Below, piece by piece: positions 10,166-21,679 of a stretch of DNA of 64,000 bases (the first letter of the stretch is position 1; each line of letters opens with the position of its first letter). This DNA comes from Zhengitettix transpicula. Its lineage: Eukaryota > Arthropoda > Insecta > Orthoptera > Tetrigidae. Where the stretch lies: contig CM073591.1 of the NCBI GenBank assembly GCA_037074705.1, forward strand, positions 90,989,532 through 91,053,531. The letters run 5' to 3'. Made by a program: the position numbers and the translations under genes. The notes below the pieces were generated by a model. It worked only from the letters and a program-made list of their open reading frames with translations, did no database searches and was not told the origin of the DNA.

Positions 10166-12202
10166 ATTAGATTTTAATATAATTGAAGTGAATATTTATT
10201 AGAAATTTTTCTGGACTTGACGATGGACATCGTGTAATGAACTTATTAATGACATGCGAATACTAAAAGTTCTATGACAGAACCAAAGTTTGATTCCATA
10301 GATGCCTACCCAAGCATAGTTACGGGTAAATATTTTTCACGGCTTTTAAGTAATGCTTGTATCCTAGGGCTATTATAATACTTGTTCTGTAGAACCTATG
10401 GTAAGGTTTCCTCCACCAAATCCAACGAATAACATCAAATTTCTTAAATTTCAACTTCAACTGCTTGCATAATTATTCTAAAAATCTTCTTTAAATTCTT
10501 GCATCATTTTTCTTCAAATCAGCTTTAGCTGCTTGCATCAGTTTTCTGGGATCCGATTTAAATGCGCCAATAATTTCTTTTCATCACATTTTGAAAACTC
10601 TGAGAAGCGAAGGCCACTGCTCAACCACGTGTTATTTCGGTTTTCTAATCTAATGTAATTGTAATTTAAAATTTCGCTCTCCAAATTCAAATTCCTCCAC
10701 CATGGAGCAATACTTCACATACATGTTTTCCCCACCCCGACATTTTCAATTTCAGTTTTCATTGTAAAGGTGTGTTTTGTTATCAAGTGACGTCAGTACA
10801 GAAAGAAACAGGACGATGAAAGCTATTAGCAGAAGAGTTGCACACAATATGAATCAAATGAATAAATTAATATAAAAGCGACCCCCCCTAATTTAATTAT
10901 CATGACATTAGTTCAAAGTTTGAGACGTATGGTTGGTAGGATGCTCTTGTTCTGTTATATCCTTTGTATGTTATATTTATTTGGGTATTCCGTTTTACAT
11001 ATCACGCGTTTCGTTCCAAATATTATTAACTTTAAAAACATAAAAATTGAGACCTTTGGGTTTTTAAGTGGGGTTGGGGATTCTCATGTGAGTTCAATAT
11101 TATTTGCCTCCCCATCCGATATACACGGGCAAATACAAGTTAAGGAAAATGAACAACACAAATCTAAAATTGCTGATCCGTTGCCAATTGTACTGTTGCG
11201 GATAATAGCTTGTGTACATAAATTTTGACATGTAGTTTCAGTATTATGAATGATATCACCTTTAGTTAAAACTCATTGCCTCGTGAATGCAAATAGTTTA
11301 TTTTTTCTGTTGTGACAGTAGAAAACAACAGTGAGCCCGATCCACGAGACCTGATAGCTGATATATACACCGACACCATCTGGCAGCCAAGATACACATG
11401 ACATGTGTCTTCGCAGAGGTTTCAGGTTTCTAGCTGTAATTGCCTGACCAAATACATGTCGCACAGTTGATCGACAGAGTCGAGTTTCTTTCTTGTATGC
11501 ATTACCGTTACGAATATTGTAGGAGACGCAGCTTTGGGTTGAAAGAAGAACTGACAAAGTTTCATGTTTTTTTTCTTCAATTATTATCAAATACTTCTTT
11601 TCATTGAATTCTAATATCGGAAAGAATTAAAAGTAAATTATATAAATTATGAATATTTTATTTAACAAAGAAACGTTTCTGTACATTTATGAAATTTCAT
11701 CAGGTTGGTTAAGTTATGTTTCTATTAACGTAAAAGAATTTTCAGCAATACGGCCGCTGAACACTTTCAAATCAGGTATTGATTTCTCCGATTCTTCTAA
11801 ATGATCCAATAATGTCTATTTTTTTTATATGGTACTCAAAGCGGTCGGGTGTTCGCCTGATGATGAAATATGTTTGGTTTGATAACAACAGGACTTCAAT
11901 ATTTAGAGAGATAGTCGTTTCCGGGAAAGAATATTCTTATTTAGTTGGATCACTCTTATCAACTACGTATATATATAGTATTAGTAGAATATTTGTTCGT
12001 AATTTAAACGTGTGGAAGTGTGAATCGTACTGGGAATAGGCGGTGTACATATAGGTTCAAATATAAACGAAAAATATTATATTCAAATATATTTAAAGAA
12101 AAAGGTCTTGAGTTCGATTCCCGGTCCGGTCGACATTTTTTTCCATCTATAATCCTTGAAAAATATATGTTGGTATATAGCGGGCACTTCACAAGTATCG
12201 AG
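10166..12202. other. No supported gene
   Basis: AT-rich sequence. About 10450-10550 holds three imperfect copies of a roughly 40-bp unit containing GCTTGCAT. ORFs at 10902-11228 (+) and 11273-11590 (-) are unrecognised. A lone B-box-like GAGTTCGATTCCC lies near 12112; without an A box or SINE body I do not call an element. Confidence 0.4.
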
Positions 12203-12390
12203 AACGAGTTGAAAAGAAAGTTCTAAACTGGAATCCACGAGACCAAAAGCGACCAAGAGGAAGGCCATTTGATAGATACAAGGACATTAAGGAGACGAAT
12301 GGGAAAACATTTGATGGGAAATGGACAAAAATAGTGAACATTAGAAAAATATCAGTCCAAAATATGAGTGTAAAATTGAAGGAATGGAGG
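12203..12390 (+). mobile_element. LINE C-terminal tail fragment
   Basis: One uninterrupted plus-strand frame reads ERVEKKVLNWNPRD, then QKRPRGRPFDRYKDI, then GKTFDGKWTKIV. The 'VLxWxPxxxxRxRGRPxxRWxDxI' pattern is the well-known end of ORF2 in a LINE group common in insects. Only about 60 codons remain and the fragment runs into a (TA)n tract at 12394. It is a different LINE lineage from those at 6500 and 30082. It reads as a 5'-truncated insertion, but no target duplication was identified. Confidence 0.7.
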
Positions 12391-12392
12391 TT

Positions 12393-12411
12393 GATATATA
12401 TATATATATAA
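12393..12411. repeat. (TA)n microsatellite
   Basis: Pure TA repeat directly after the LINE tail fragment. Confidence 0.9.
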
Positions 12412-13492
12412 TTAAGTAAATATAATCAATTTATTACGATATTAATATTAAAATAATTTTTTTCAATAAGTAATAGTATAATGAATTATTAAGTTTATGT
12501 TTCGTGTTCTTTGTTATTGTTTACTGTGCAACTAACTTTTATAAACGAAACCTCCGTATCAACCAAACTGTATAATCAAAAGGTAAAAGTTTTTAAATTT
12601 TTGTTTCGTAAATACCAGCAGAAATGGTCATATTTTAAATTTCTTTGACTCTATTAAATGTCTAGAGAATCCATCTGTATTATTCATTTGAATCATTCGA
12701 TTTTAATTAATTAATATTTTATTTTTCCTTTTATCTCTCCCTATCTGTCGTAGGGATTAATACATGATTTTTAGTACATAAATGTCCCTACATTATTATT
12801 TACTGCTCAAGTCTTCAATTACATTTTATCACTTAAGGGCACAATGGCTACGTAAATTCTGGGTCCGCGTCCTCGTTCAACGTTGTACGGCGATCGTCTC
12901 TTTACGAACTAAATCCGTGTGGTGTGCGTTTTGGTTGCAAGGAAAAAAAAGTCCACTTGTTATTGAGAAAACTTGCTTGCTTCTTGCAGGGCGCTAAGAG
13001 AAACCTGTCTGTGGTCACTTAACGCGTCTTAGCACGTACTGTACAAAACCCTAAGATCAATATTCTTTTCTCACATGCCACGTAAGCTACAAACGTACTT
13101 CGAACGTGAGGGATGTCCGTACATTCTCACTAAATAAGACCGTCACCTTCATATCAATGGAATTATCTGCGTACAGTCGTACATACTCCATTGTCCCGAG
13201 GTAAGATCCTCCGCGATGAAATTGTCACTCGTTTTCAACATTGCTGCAAGACTCACTCCATGGCGTTGGGAAAGCGTACATGAATAATGCATAATTCATA
13301 ACGTCGATGAAATTTATGTATTGCAGGTAAACATGTGTTCCATCTTCGATTTAGATCTCGAGGACAGGCGAAATTCTTAAGAAAAATGCGAGATTTTCGT
13401 AATAGCATTATTTGCTATCTTCCCACTCAGCCTAGATCTGACCGTTGTTTGGGAAAACTAAATATTTGGAGGAATGTAGTCGGAACGTCATC
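12412..13492. other. No supported gene
   Basis: AT-rich up to about 12830, then closer to 45 percent GC. ORFs at 12782-12997 and 13335-13538 are unrecognised. The more GC-rich part runs into the candidate exon that follows. Confidence 0.4.
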
Positions 13493-13644
13493 ATGTCCAG
13501 AATCTCGCAGTTCTTCCTCGTCAAAAGTCATATCATAACGGGCGATGACCCCGGCCTTCTACACAAACCATTCCCTACCATACCACAGTCACTATTTAAA
13601 CATCCGGATGCCAAAGCTGATGTCGGTGCCATTCTGGGAACTGA
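13493..13644 (+). CDS. Weak candidate coding exon, unknown product
   Basis: I do not recognise this sequence. From the ATG at 13493 one frame gives about 51 codons, including SHIITGDDPGLLHKPF and KHPDAKADVGAILGTE, with a protein-like composition and GC content above the flanks. It reaches a strong donor-like GA|GTAAGT at 13643-13650, where the genomic frame stops immediately after. Upstream in-frame stops at 13433 and 13439 mean the frame could only start at or after 13442. The ATG context is weak. It could be a first coding exon, a pseudo-exon or chance. No second exon was found within the window. Confidence 0.22.
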
Positions 13645-13650
13645 GTAAGT

Positions 13651-14550
13651 CCATGGCTGTGTGACTGAGTGTAGTCTACGCTAATCATCTAAATGATCCA
13701 TCCATAGTGGAACTGTTGACAATTATCGTTCGCAACGTACTTTTCTTTGGCTTACATTTTATTGCCATATTTTCCAATATATATTTTACATTTCCTTCTT
13801 GATTTATTTCTGCAAGAAACAATTTAATCTTTTAATTGGAATACTGAGAAAATTGTAACAATTTCTTTAATCTAAGGGCTCCATCTCTTCGTAAGTGTCT
13901 TGATGCATTTCTCTCAGAGGTCGCTTTACTTTCTTTCATATTTGATCTTTTAAGATTCCCCGCGATGATAATAACAAAGTCTTCCATTTTTCTGCGGGGC
14001 AACATCTAGTCGATAATTTTCTTCGGATACATGGTGCTACGGCTGCTTCGGACAGAAAAAAAACGATTTTTTACGTATTTTTTTTGTACCAAATTTTGCT
14101 GTCCGGCTAGAATACATGCGATGACCGCTGAACAGTTGAGTTGCGGTTATATATTGCGTGTCTCCGTCATACCCATCTGATAATGCAGATAAGTCTTACC
14201 TGGTGTATCCATACATTCGTTTGATTTTCGAAATAAAAGTTGAATTAATAGAGGCAAAAGAAGAATGTAGATTGAGTGATAGGAGAACTGTGGGCGCAGG
14301 TGATTACAATTTTTTTGTACTATTCATAAAACATTTTAATATTAAATTTTTACTTGTAAATTTTTGCAGGATAATCTCTTTGATGTAATTATGAACAACA
14401 TTCTATGCTGAATGCATTATTTTAAACAAAATAATTAATAGCGCTGTCGGCTATATGGAAATAAAATTGAAATTATAAAATATATAACGTCTGTATTAAA
14501 AGTATAGTAATTAGATAAATAAATAGCCAAATATCTGACAAAAAGAAGTG
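13651..14550. other. No supported feature
   Basis: AT-rich. The ORF at 14158-14388 (+) is unrecognised. Confidence 0.45.
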
Positions 14551-14646
14551 CTAAATAAATACCGCACAACGTTACTGCAATCCTTGTTGCGTTCGTCAGC
14601 GAAACGTAAAGCAATAAGGATTGCAGAAACGTTGTGTGATATTTAT
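14551..14646. repeat. Short hairpin repeat, target of R1 copy 2
   Basis: Arms at about 14551-14588 and 14610-14646 form a near-perfect inverted repeat, both containing CACAACGTT and TGCAATCCTT. The loop has GCGAAACGT. The right end (GTGTGATATTTA) is the site duplicated by the R1 insertion that follows. Confidence 0.75.
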
Positions 14647-15204
14647 TGACTGGAATAAAGTCTGCGAGACGATTCTCTCGCAGGTAACCTGCGAGGGATG
14701 TTCTCTCGCAGGCAGAACCTTGTAGGAGAGATACGAAGGGGCTACCTTTGGGGATGCCTATTCCTCTCCGTTTTTGAACTAAGGTACTCACAAGCCGAGG
14801 CACCTCGGCCTGTTCTGAGAGGTGTATGTTCCGGGGTCACAGGCCTTGGGCATACGGTAAGAGTTGTCCGCTATTCCCATTGGAATATTAAGAAACAGTC
14901 GGCCAGCTGCCTCCTAAACTGGTCGAGGCACGGAGAAGGGAATGCTGCGTTCCCACAGCAAACTCCTCTCCCGGGACAAGTACCCAATGCCCGACCTACC
15001 TGATGCAGGTTTTTCTAGGGCTTTCCCTGCATTTCTTTAGGCGAATGCCGGGTAGGATCCTTAAAATATAGCCCGGGGCCCTTATTAACCCTTGGCTACC
15101 TTCCTCTACCCTTCCGCATCCCCCCTTTCAAATCCCTTCCTATGTTATTAAAGAGGAGTTGCCCAACGTGGATTACCCTCATGTAGCCTGTTGCCCTAAA
15201 AAAA
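14646..15204 (+). mobile_element. R1 retroposon, copy 2, near full length with 12-bp target duplication
   Basis: Best-defined copy, about 559 bp, oriented with poly(A) on the plus strand (GTTGCCCTAAAAAAA ends at 15204). Exact 12-bp direct repeats GTGTGATATTTA lie at 14634-14645 and 15205-15216. The 5' region at 14661-14714 has nested palindromes built from CTGCGAG and CTCGCAG. The longest open frames are spurious; the element shows no conserved domain. Target duplication plus a 3' A tail are direct evidence of retroposition. The absence of a clear tRNA head argues against an ordinary tRNA SINE. Confidence 0.9.
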
Positions 15205-15216
15205 GTGTGATATTTA

Positions 15217-15850
15217 ATTAGTACTTATTTTGTCTAGGCCTAATATTTGGCTACTTATTTATTTATTTGATTTGATTAGAAACGAGATTCCTATGAGTCA
15301 CATTTTTTGATAGTAATGATAAAATAAACGTGTTCCAAAAGAAATAATAGTGGTTTATCTCGACCTGAAAATACATGAAAATTATTGGTAAGAATTATGA
15401 GTATATTACGGTGTTTTTGCTGTTGTGCTAGCTACATTGGTTTTCTGTCTGTGGATCAACTAAAAATTGAAAACTGGCTGGACTAACTGTCCTCACTAAC
15501 TCAGAATAATGTAAATGCCCCGCTCGGCTCGATAACTGCTGAAGATCGATTCTTGATAGCTTTGTACAGTCCTTTTATATAATCTATCATACTGCAGTTG
15601 GAACGCATGCTTGTGGAACCCAAGATCCCATTCAAACATGAAGGGAACGTGCTAGGCTCAATATTCATCTTTTCTCTCCCTCTCTCTAAAGATCTCCTAT
15701 TTCTTTAAATTATTTCATTGGCGGTCACGAGTTTTTTGACATCATCTACCCGCCAGTCGGACACTTCACGATTCAAACCTGTAATAACAGATTGCAGTCT
15801 CTATTTTGTTCTCTCCTACACACAACGTGGTTACGAACAATCTCTATAAT
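15217..15850. other. No supported gene
   Basis: Unrecognised sequence leading into a direct repeat. No ORF or domain of note. Confidence 0.45.
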
Positions 15851-15930
15851 TTTGGTCTTGTATGCCCCTACAACAACATGGTTCCTAATTCACTCTTTAT
15901 ACTTGAAGCAGCAATAGAAATTAAATAAAA
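15851..15930 (+). repeat. Direct repeat X, first copy
   Basis: About 80 bp beginning TTTGGTCTTG and containing CTAATTCACTCTTTA. It is repeated in the same orientation at 16603-16690. The 750-bp spacing is compatible with two short LTRs or with two copies of an unknown repeat. Confidence 0.6.
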
Positions 15931-16602
15931 TGCTATTAAATTTTTTTCGGATAATATTCAAATATCGTTAATATCGTCGGCCATATTGAGCTGATGTACT
16001 GAAAAGTAAAACACATATCCTGGTGGAACAACACAAATCGTGTTGCTTTCGTTATTTTTGTTCGTACAAAGACTCTTATCACAGAAATAACCGAATTTTA
16101 AGAGGATTTGGAACATAGCTTTTTCTTCACATTCGTAGTCACGACAGAAAAGTACATTCTTACTCCTCCCTGTCACCCTTTACGTATAGTCAACCTTCGG
16201 CAGGATCTCTATGCTTTTGTCTGTTTGTCTAATATCGTACTTACAAAATATAATCAAGTATTTAATTTTATTTGAACATACGCCTGCAGTCTTTTGAATC
16301 ATATATTTTATCAACTCACTAACATCAAAGCATCGTTGGCGGTAATGATCTGTGGTAATCTGACACTATGGAACTAATCGGAAAAATAAAAAACTGGACT
16401 AGAAAACAACGAAACGTGACAGTGCCCAGTGATACCTACTTCCATACTTTATTGGCTTGGAAGAAAAACAAATCATCGTTTACCAAAACCTTCCGTTACT
16501 GAATATTGTATTATTTAGTGCTAGATTTTAATTTATTTATTTATCCATATTATAAAACAGTCTCTCTGACGGATCGTAGCCTATATTTTGTTAATATCTA
16601 TA
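15931..16602. other. Sequence between the two X repeats, no gene
   Basis: AT-rich. The ORF at 15958-16176 (-) is unrecognised. No retrotransposon domain was found, so an LTR interpretation of the flanking repeats is unsupported. Confidence 0.4.
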
Positions 16603-16690
16603 TTTGGTCTTGCAGGACCCTACAATAACATCGTTGCTAATTCACTCTTTAGGCTGGAAACTGCAATTAAAATTAATACCACATAGAATG
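16603..16690 (+). repeat. Direct repeat X, second copy
   Basis: Same unit as 15851-15930, shared words TTTGGTCTTG and GCTAATTCACTCTTTA. Confidence 0.6.
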
Positions 16691-16820
16691 TTAAATATTA
16701 CTAGGGCTGCTATTTGATTCCTCGCATTTTCTAACATGTGATATACAGATATATAATAGGTTATATTTTTATGTCTGAGTCAGTGAAATAGATAATGAAG
16801 TTTATGACAAATTTATTTAT

Positions 16821-16912
16821 TAAATTAAATAAAACGTATCAGTATGAGTTTGTACCTTCTTCAGGTCTATTCTGAGGAGAAAACTCAATATAAAAAATTT
16901 GTTATTATCATA
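16821..16912 (-). repeat. Single arm of a B-type foldback element
   Basis: On the minus strand it contains CCTGAAGAAGGTACAAAC followed by TACTGATAC. This corresponds to the subterminal motif and flanks of the element at 60246-61124, also sharing TTTGTTATTATCA on the plus strand. The second arm was not found nearby. Confidence 0.6.
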
Positions 16913-18648
16913 AAAGTTATGATTTTCCAGATTGTAGTTAAAATAAAATATATTCTACAACTAACATTTTGCAACTGAGAAACTCATAACCTAATTATCA
17001 TTAAATGTTAAAAGCTATTTTTTTAATTATCTAATCTTCGATATTGAAATCGCCCTAATCCTGCCATTAATACCAATCATAAAGTAATTAAAAACTGATT
17101 AGTTTCATTAAGCCTATTTATTTCCATCCTACTTATAGGATTATATTACGAATGATCCCAAGTGACACTATATTAAAAAATTTCAATAACCAAGTTCTTC
17201 CGAGGCACTTTACACACTATGCGCTGTTGCGGTTGTGGCAAACCTGAAATAAACTAGAACCCTCAATGTCTGTTCCTCAGGTAAAACGTTGTTTTTTAAT
17301 TTAATAAATAAATTTGTCTGAAATTAGTCAAAAACTGTTTTATCTATATACAGATGTAGTTTAAATTTGAATACTTTCTCATTTACAAGGAAAATAAACG
17401 AGAATAGATATTTTTTATTTACTTTATTTTAGGTAGCTTTAACTATATTAAAATGTTTGTAAAGAATTATTTTTGTGGGCTAGGTTTTTACGTTAAATCA
17501 AAATAAATATTTGACCAATAAAGAAATTTTATATAAGTTTATTAAAGTTAAACATGAAAACTCTTATCTCAGGCACCTGTGGTTTTTACATATAAGAGAT
17601 CTGCTGCCCGTACCAAATGCGTACTGCTATTCTGTGTTGTGTTGCCTGCTGTAGCTCTCGTACCGACGTACTGGCGTCGACTCAAGGGTTGATCACTGGC
17701 TAAGGCGCCGGCCTCCGGGATTGAATGCTGGCAAGCCGTCGTACTAAATTGTGTGGTGCTATTCTGTGAACTCTTCTCTAGCAAATTGTGGCCCCTTTCT
17801 CACGACGATTCTGCCTCGAACTATATCAGAGAGAACAACTTTACGGAGCCTCTCTTAATCACATCCACCAGCTTCGGTGAGCGCAGAACAACTGTCCAGT
17901 TTCCAAAAACTTATCTCCGTCCCCTCCATTATATCCTCCCATTCTTTTACTTTTTTCATTGTTATAAAACTTCGTCGGTTTTACTGATTCTTCCATTGTC
18001 ACAAGATTTATAGCACGCAGCTGCAGTTCCGTAGTCAACAATGGCTAACTATTCTGTCATGTTGAGGCCAACAATCGAGACAGGACACGAAATTACTTGG
18101 ATGGAAATATTTATCTCCTCCACCCCACGCACGTGCACGGTTTCGAATTCTCAAGACCACAGCAAACAACACTTCCGAGACAAAGAAAAACTTAAACCTA
18201 AATACACGCGTTACATGTTATTAGTAACCAAGAAATTTTCATAAATTGTTACATGTCGTTATCTACATATAACACGGTTTAGATTTTGTCATATACATTA
18301 ATTTGGGTTAGATATTTTTTGTTTTTAGTTTTGACCTAAATTAGATTTTTGTTGGTGGTATTTTCTACTAGGGTTTCGTCTCTTTGTTTTTGTTTCGTGC
18401 CGGTGCATTAAAATATGATGTAGTATATTGTTTGGGTTCTATTGCAGCATGGGCAAGTTGGCGGAGGTATCTTGCAAAAAAGAAAGCTATGGGTTAATTT
18501 AGAGTGGGAGATTCTGTCGCGCGTTAACACAACCTGCTTGCTGTCTTCTTGAGAGGGTTTTAGAAGTATTTAGATATTTAATGTATTCTATTGTCGAAAG
18601 GATTTTTCCTCCTTATATTCACTTTTTCTTCCAGTTTGTCTCTGATTA
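16913..18648. other. No supported gene
   Basis: Mostly AT-rich. At about 17690-17740 there is TGGCTAAGGCGCCGGCCTC followed by a partial tRNA-like stretch, possibly a SINE head, but the B box is degenerate. ORFs at 17753-18013 and 18041-18244 (+) are unrecognised. Confidence 0.4.
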
Positions 18649-18774
18649 CTATCCAGATGTCATTACTGGTGGATATGTTGTTTTCAATATCATCGATGTA
18701 TGGGATCGAGCTTGTCTGGCGAGATTGTCTGCCTCTTCGTTACCTTTGATGTTATATGTGTGCCGGGATTCACA
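18649..18774 (-). mobile_element. LINE RNase H domain fragment
   Basis: The minus strand reads CESRHTYNIKGNEEADNLAR followed by QARSHTSM, then stops. 'IxGNExADxLAR' is the conserved RNase H motif that includes the last catalytic aspartate of this domain in I-, R1- and Jockey-type LINEs. The tryptophan-proline part just before the motif is lost. Only about 40 codons remain, and flanking frames are broken. This is evidence for an RNase H-bearing LINE lineage in the genome, distinct from the RT-only fragments elsewhere in the window. Confidence 0.7.
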
Positions 18775-21679
18775 GTAGGTTAATTGTGCAGTTGTTGATG
18801 TTGGACTGAGTCATGCCGAACCATAACACAAATATGCATAATCAAATAGATCTTAATTATAAACGAAATTATAATTCCCACAGACGATCTGCCGGTACGA
18901 ATTGTGGGGTGTACAAATGTGATGGAGCGGGCTTACCAGAAAATCATTGGTAGGTACAATGTAACGACGTTGGTGGTCGCCAAATCGAACAGGAGTTGCT
19001 GTGGAGAATGATAAAAACAGATTATTCAGTTTCACTGTAGACAATAGTGTTTGTTAAAAATGAAGGCTTTATTTTTATTTCTTTGGTATTAATACCTAAT
19101 GAGTGGAATGGTAATAAAAGTGATGAAACGAATCACGTGGAATGAAGCAAACATTGTCGCGTTAAAAACATGTTTTGAAATATGGATTCCTATTCAAAAC
19201 AGAATCTACTCGACTCTAAAACTTTGTAAGGAGAATTTGCGACGTCCCCGTAGATTTCGTTCATTTACAGAACAAGTTTGATCCTTACCTTCACCCGCAA
19301 TTATGTACATTTATTTTTATTTCAAATTTAGATTTAGTTTTCAAATCACTGCTTCTAACATTGATAAAATGAGTAAAATGAAATAACATCCGTAATGTGT
19401 TTATATTGAACGCATATTAATTTAGGCAACATTTGTTATGCAGTGTGTCTGTGCAAGGATGTCATAATTGCGTTTCTGGGTGGTGCATTAGGAAACTGCT
19501 AAGGATGATAGGCACGCAATGCGTATGATAGCTGCGCAGGAGTGAAAGCTACGCAGCAAAGAGAGGAATAACAAGCAGCTCGAAATCGTGTATGCACTCC
19601 AGCACAGGGTGTGGGCAGATGCCGTGGAGATTCCGTGACTAAACAAACCACTCGAAATTTTTTTACAGCCAATGGCACTGGGATTTCTTTAGTTTACCGA
19701 TGATGTACAAGCCGTCAGATATTATATATAGCTCGTAAACAAGAGGTGACTACATGTTTTATGGTATAAAAATTAGATTTATCTTATAATTTCCATGATT
19801 CCACATTATCTGCTTGCAATTCCCGTTATATCCGAAAAGAGCATAATAATTTGATTAAATAAATACATAATGTTGTATGTTTATAAAGTTCAAAATATAA
19901 AATATTAAAGAATTAAGTAAATGATGAAAATAATTAACAATAATAAAGTTTTATAAATTCTATTTAAATTTTTCACATTTATAGCCAAGTTATTGAATCA
20001 TATATGCAACATTGCGCTCATCAATCTTCAAAAAACTACACGTCCAAAATGTTTGTAATTTGCCAATCGAAATTATGGTCATTTAAGTAATTGTTTGGAC
20101 ACGGCTGAGTATTTTTTAACATTGAACTTAAGATTGCTTTTAATTTGGGTTTTCAAAGACCTTTTGTTTGAACTATATAACTACAAAATTACAATACAAT
20201 TAATTTTGAATTTTAGATTTACAGAATTGTACGCCTGATGACTTCCTACATTGAGGACAATTTTTGCTGTGTTCATAGATTTTTATTTCATATTGAATAG
20301 CAAAACATATGATAAACAGTAACAAATTACAACTCCGTCAGGCTGGAAGTCAGCTTTGGAGATATTATTAGGCTATCCAAAATTGTTTTCTACGTGGTTT
20401 TACCAAATTATTCAATTAAAATCAAATAATGTTTTTTCTTCTTCAACTTATATTCAAAAAAATTATATCGATTTAGTGTCGTAAAAGATAACTGCCTATA
20501 GCCAGGATTTAAATTTTCAAAGCATTTCAAATATATTTAGTAATAATTTTCTCTAGGGATTCATATAATATTTTATTGTATAATATAATTTCAGTTTGGA
20601 ATATAAGATAATTCTTGAATAGTTCCTATCTTCATGTAGAAGAAGAACCTTATTGTTCTAGTACTTCGATCTTCGTCCCACCTTCCTTTCCGCTTCGTCC
20701 GTGACATTTATTTTTTCTTCTTCATAAATGTCTCGCGATCTCTTAATCTCTTTCACGTTTTAATATTAGACTACAAATGTATGTACAACACGAATAGGTT
20801 TCCGGTTTTTTAAAAAAATTTTGACTGCTGCTGCTTCTAAATTCCCGCTGATGCCATTTTATTTTCTATGAAAACAACTGTGTGGTTCGTAATGCATTTA
20901 AAAATGAGTTTTAAACTAAATCAATTTTTACGGAAACGATAAACAGACAAAACTGATTTGCGTATCGTTCATAAAGCTCTTACTATTTTCTATTGCTCAA
21001 GAGTGCAACAAGGTTTTCAGAAACTTTCTCTGGTATTTAGTATATCATCTAATTTTATCTCCCTTTTTTGTTAATTTTAAATTTTATTTTATTAGGTCAA
21101 AAAGTATTTTTACTGGCCAGGATATGGAGATGTGAAAGTGGAGCTATTTTTACTTATCCGTGATTATTAAAAATAAATTGCGGCTGAAATGAAACATTAT
21201 GTAGGAAAATGTTAGGTAAAAACAATACTTTCATCTGTAGCGGGACCGCGCGTGAGAATAGCTTTCCGTTTCTCCATGCGATTAACGCTTCTTCCCTATT
21301 GCTTCAGGAAAAGTAATAAAGTTGTTGCATGCGTTGCGAGTTCATAACTTTCTCCGCTGCTGGGTTGAAGGAATTGTTCATCCAACTCAGACTGAATACA
21401 CAAAACGCAACGGCGAAAGGCTGGAAATGTACTTCCGAAATGTCTTCCAGCAGTATAAATATTTTCAAGACATTTTCATTTCAAATCCATAATTTAATAC
21501 GTAGTGTCAACGATCAATATCACGGAAAAAATAGCTACCTCAATTTTAACTTACAGGATCCTTGCAATAATAACGAACTGATGTCTCGGATTATTTTTCA
21601 GTTTTATGAATAAGTAAGAGTTAGATAATTATAAATTATAATGATATATATTCTGAATATTGAGAAAACCAATAAATAA
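18775..21679. other. No supported gene
   Basis: Long AT-rich stretch. ORFs at 18853-19044 (-), 19099-19281 (+) and 21329-21613 (+) have no recognisable domain. The GC-richer patches at about 19500-19640 and 21240-21300 are unexplained. Confidence 0.45.

Noticed and set aside
14646..15204. R1 as a Helitron (hairpin near one end)
   Set aside because: The poly(A) tail and the 12-bp target duplication fit retroposition; no CTRR end or insertion between A and T is seen.
17690..17740. A tRNA gene or SINE head (TGGCTAAGGCGCCGG)
   Set aside because: No cloverleaf can be formed and the B box is not intact.
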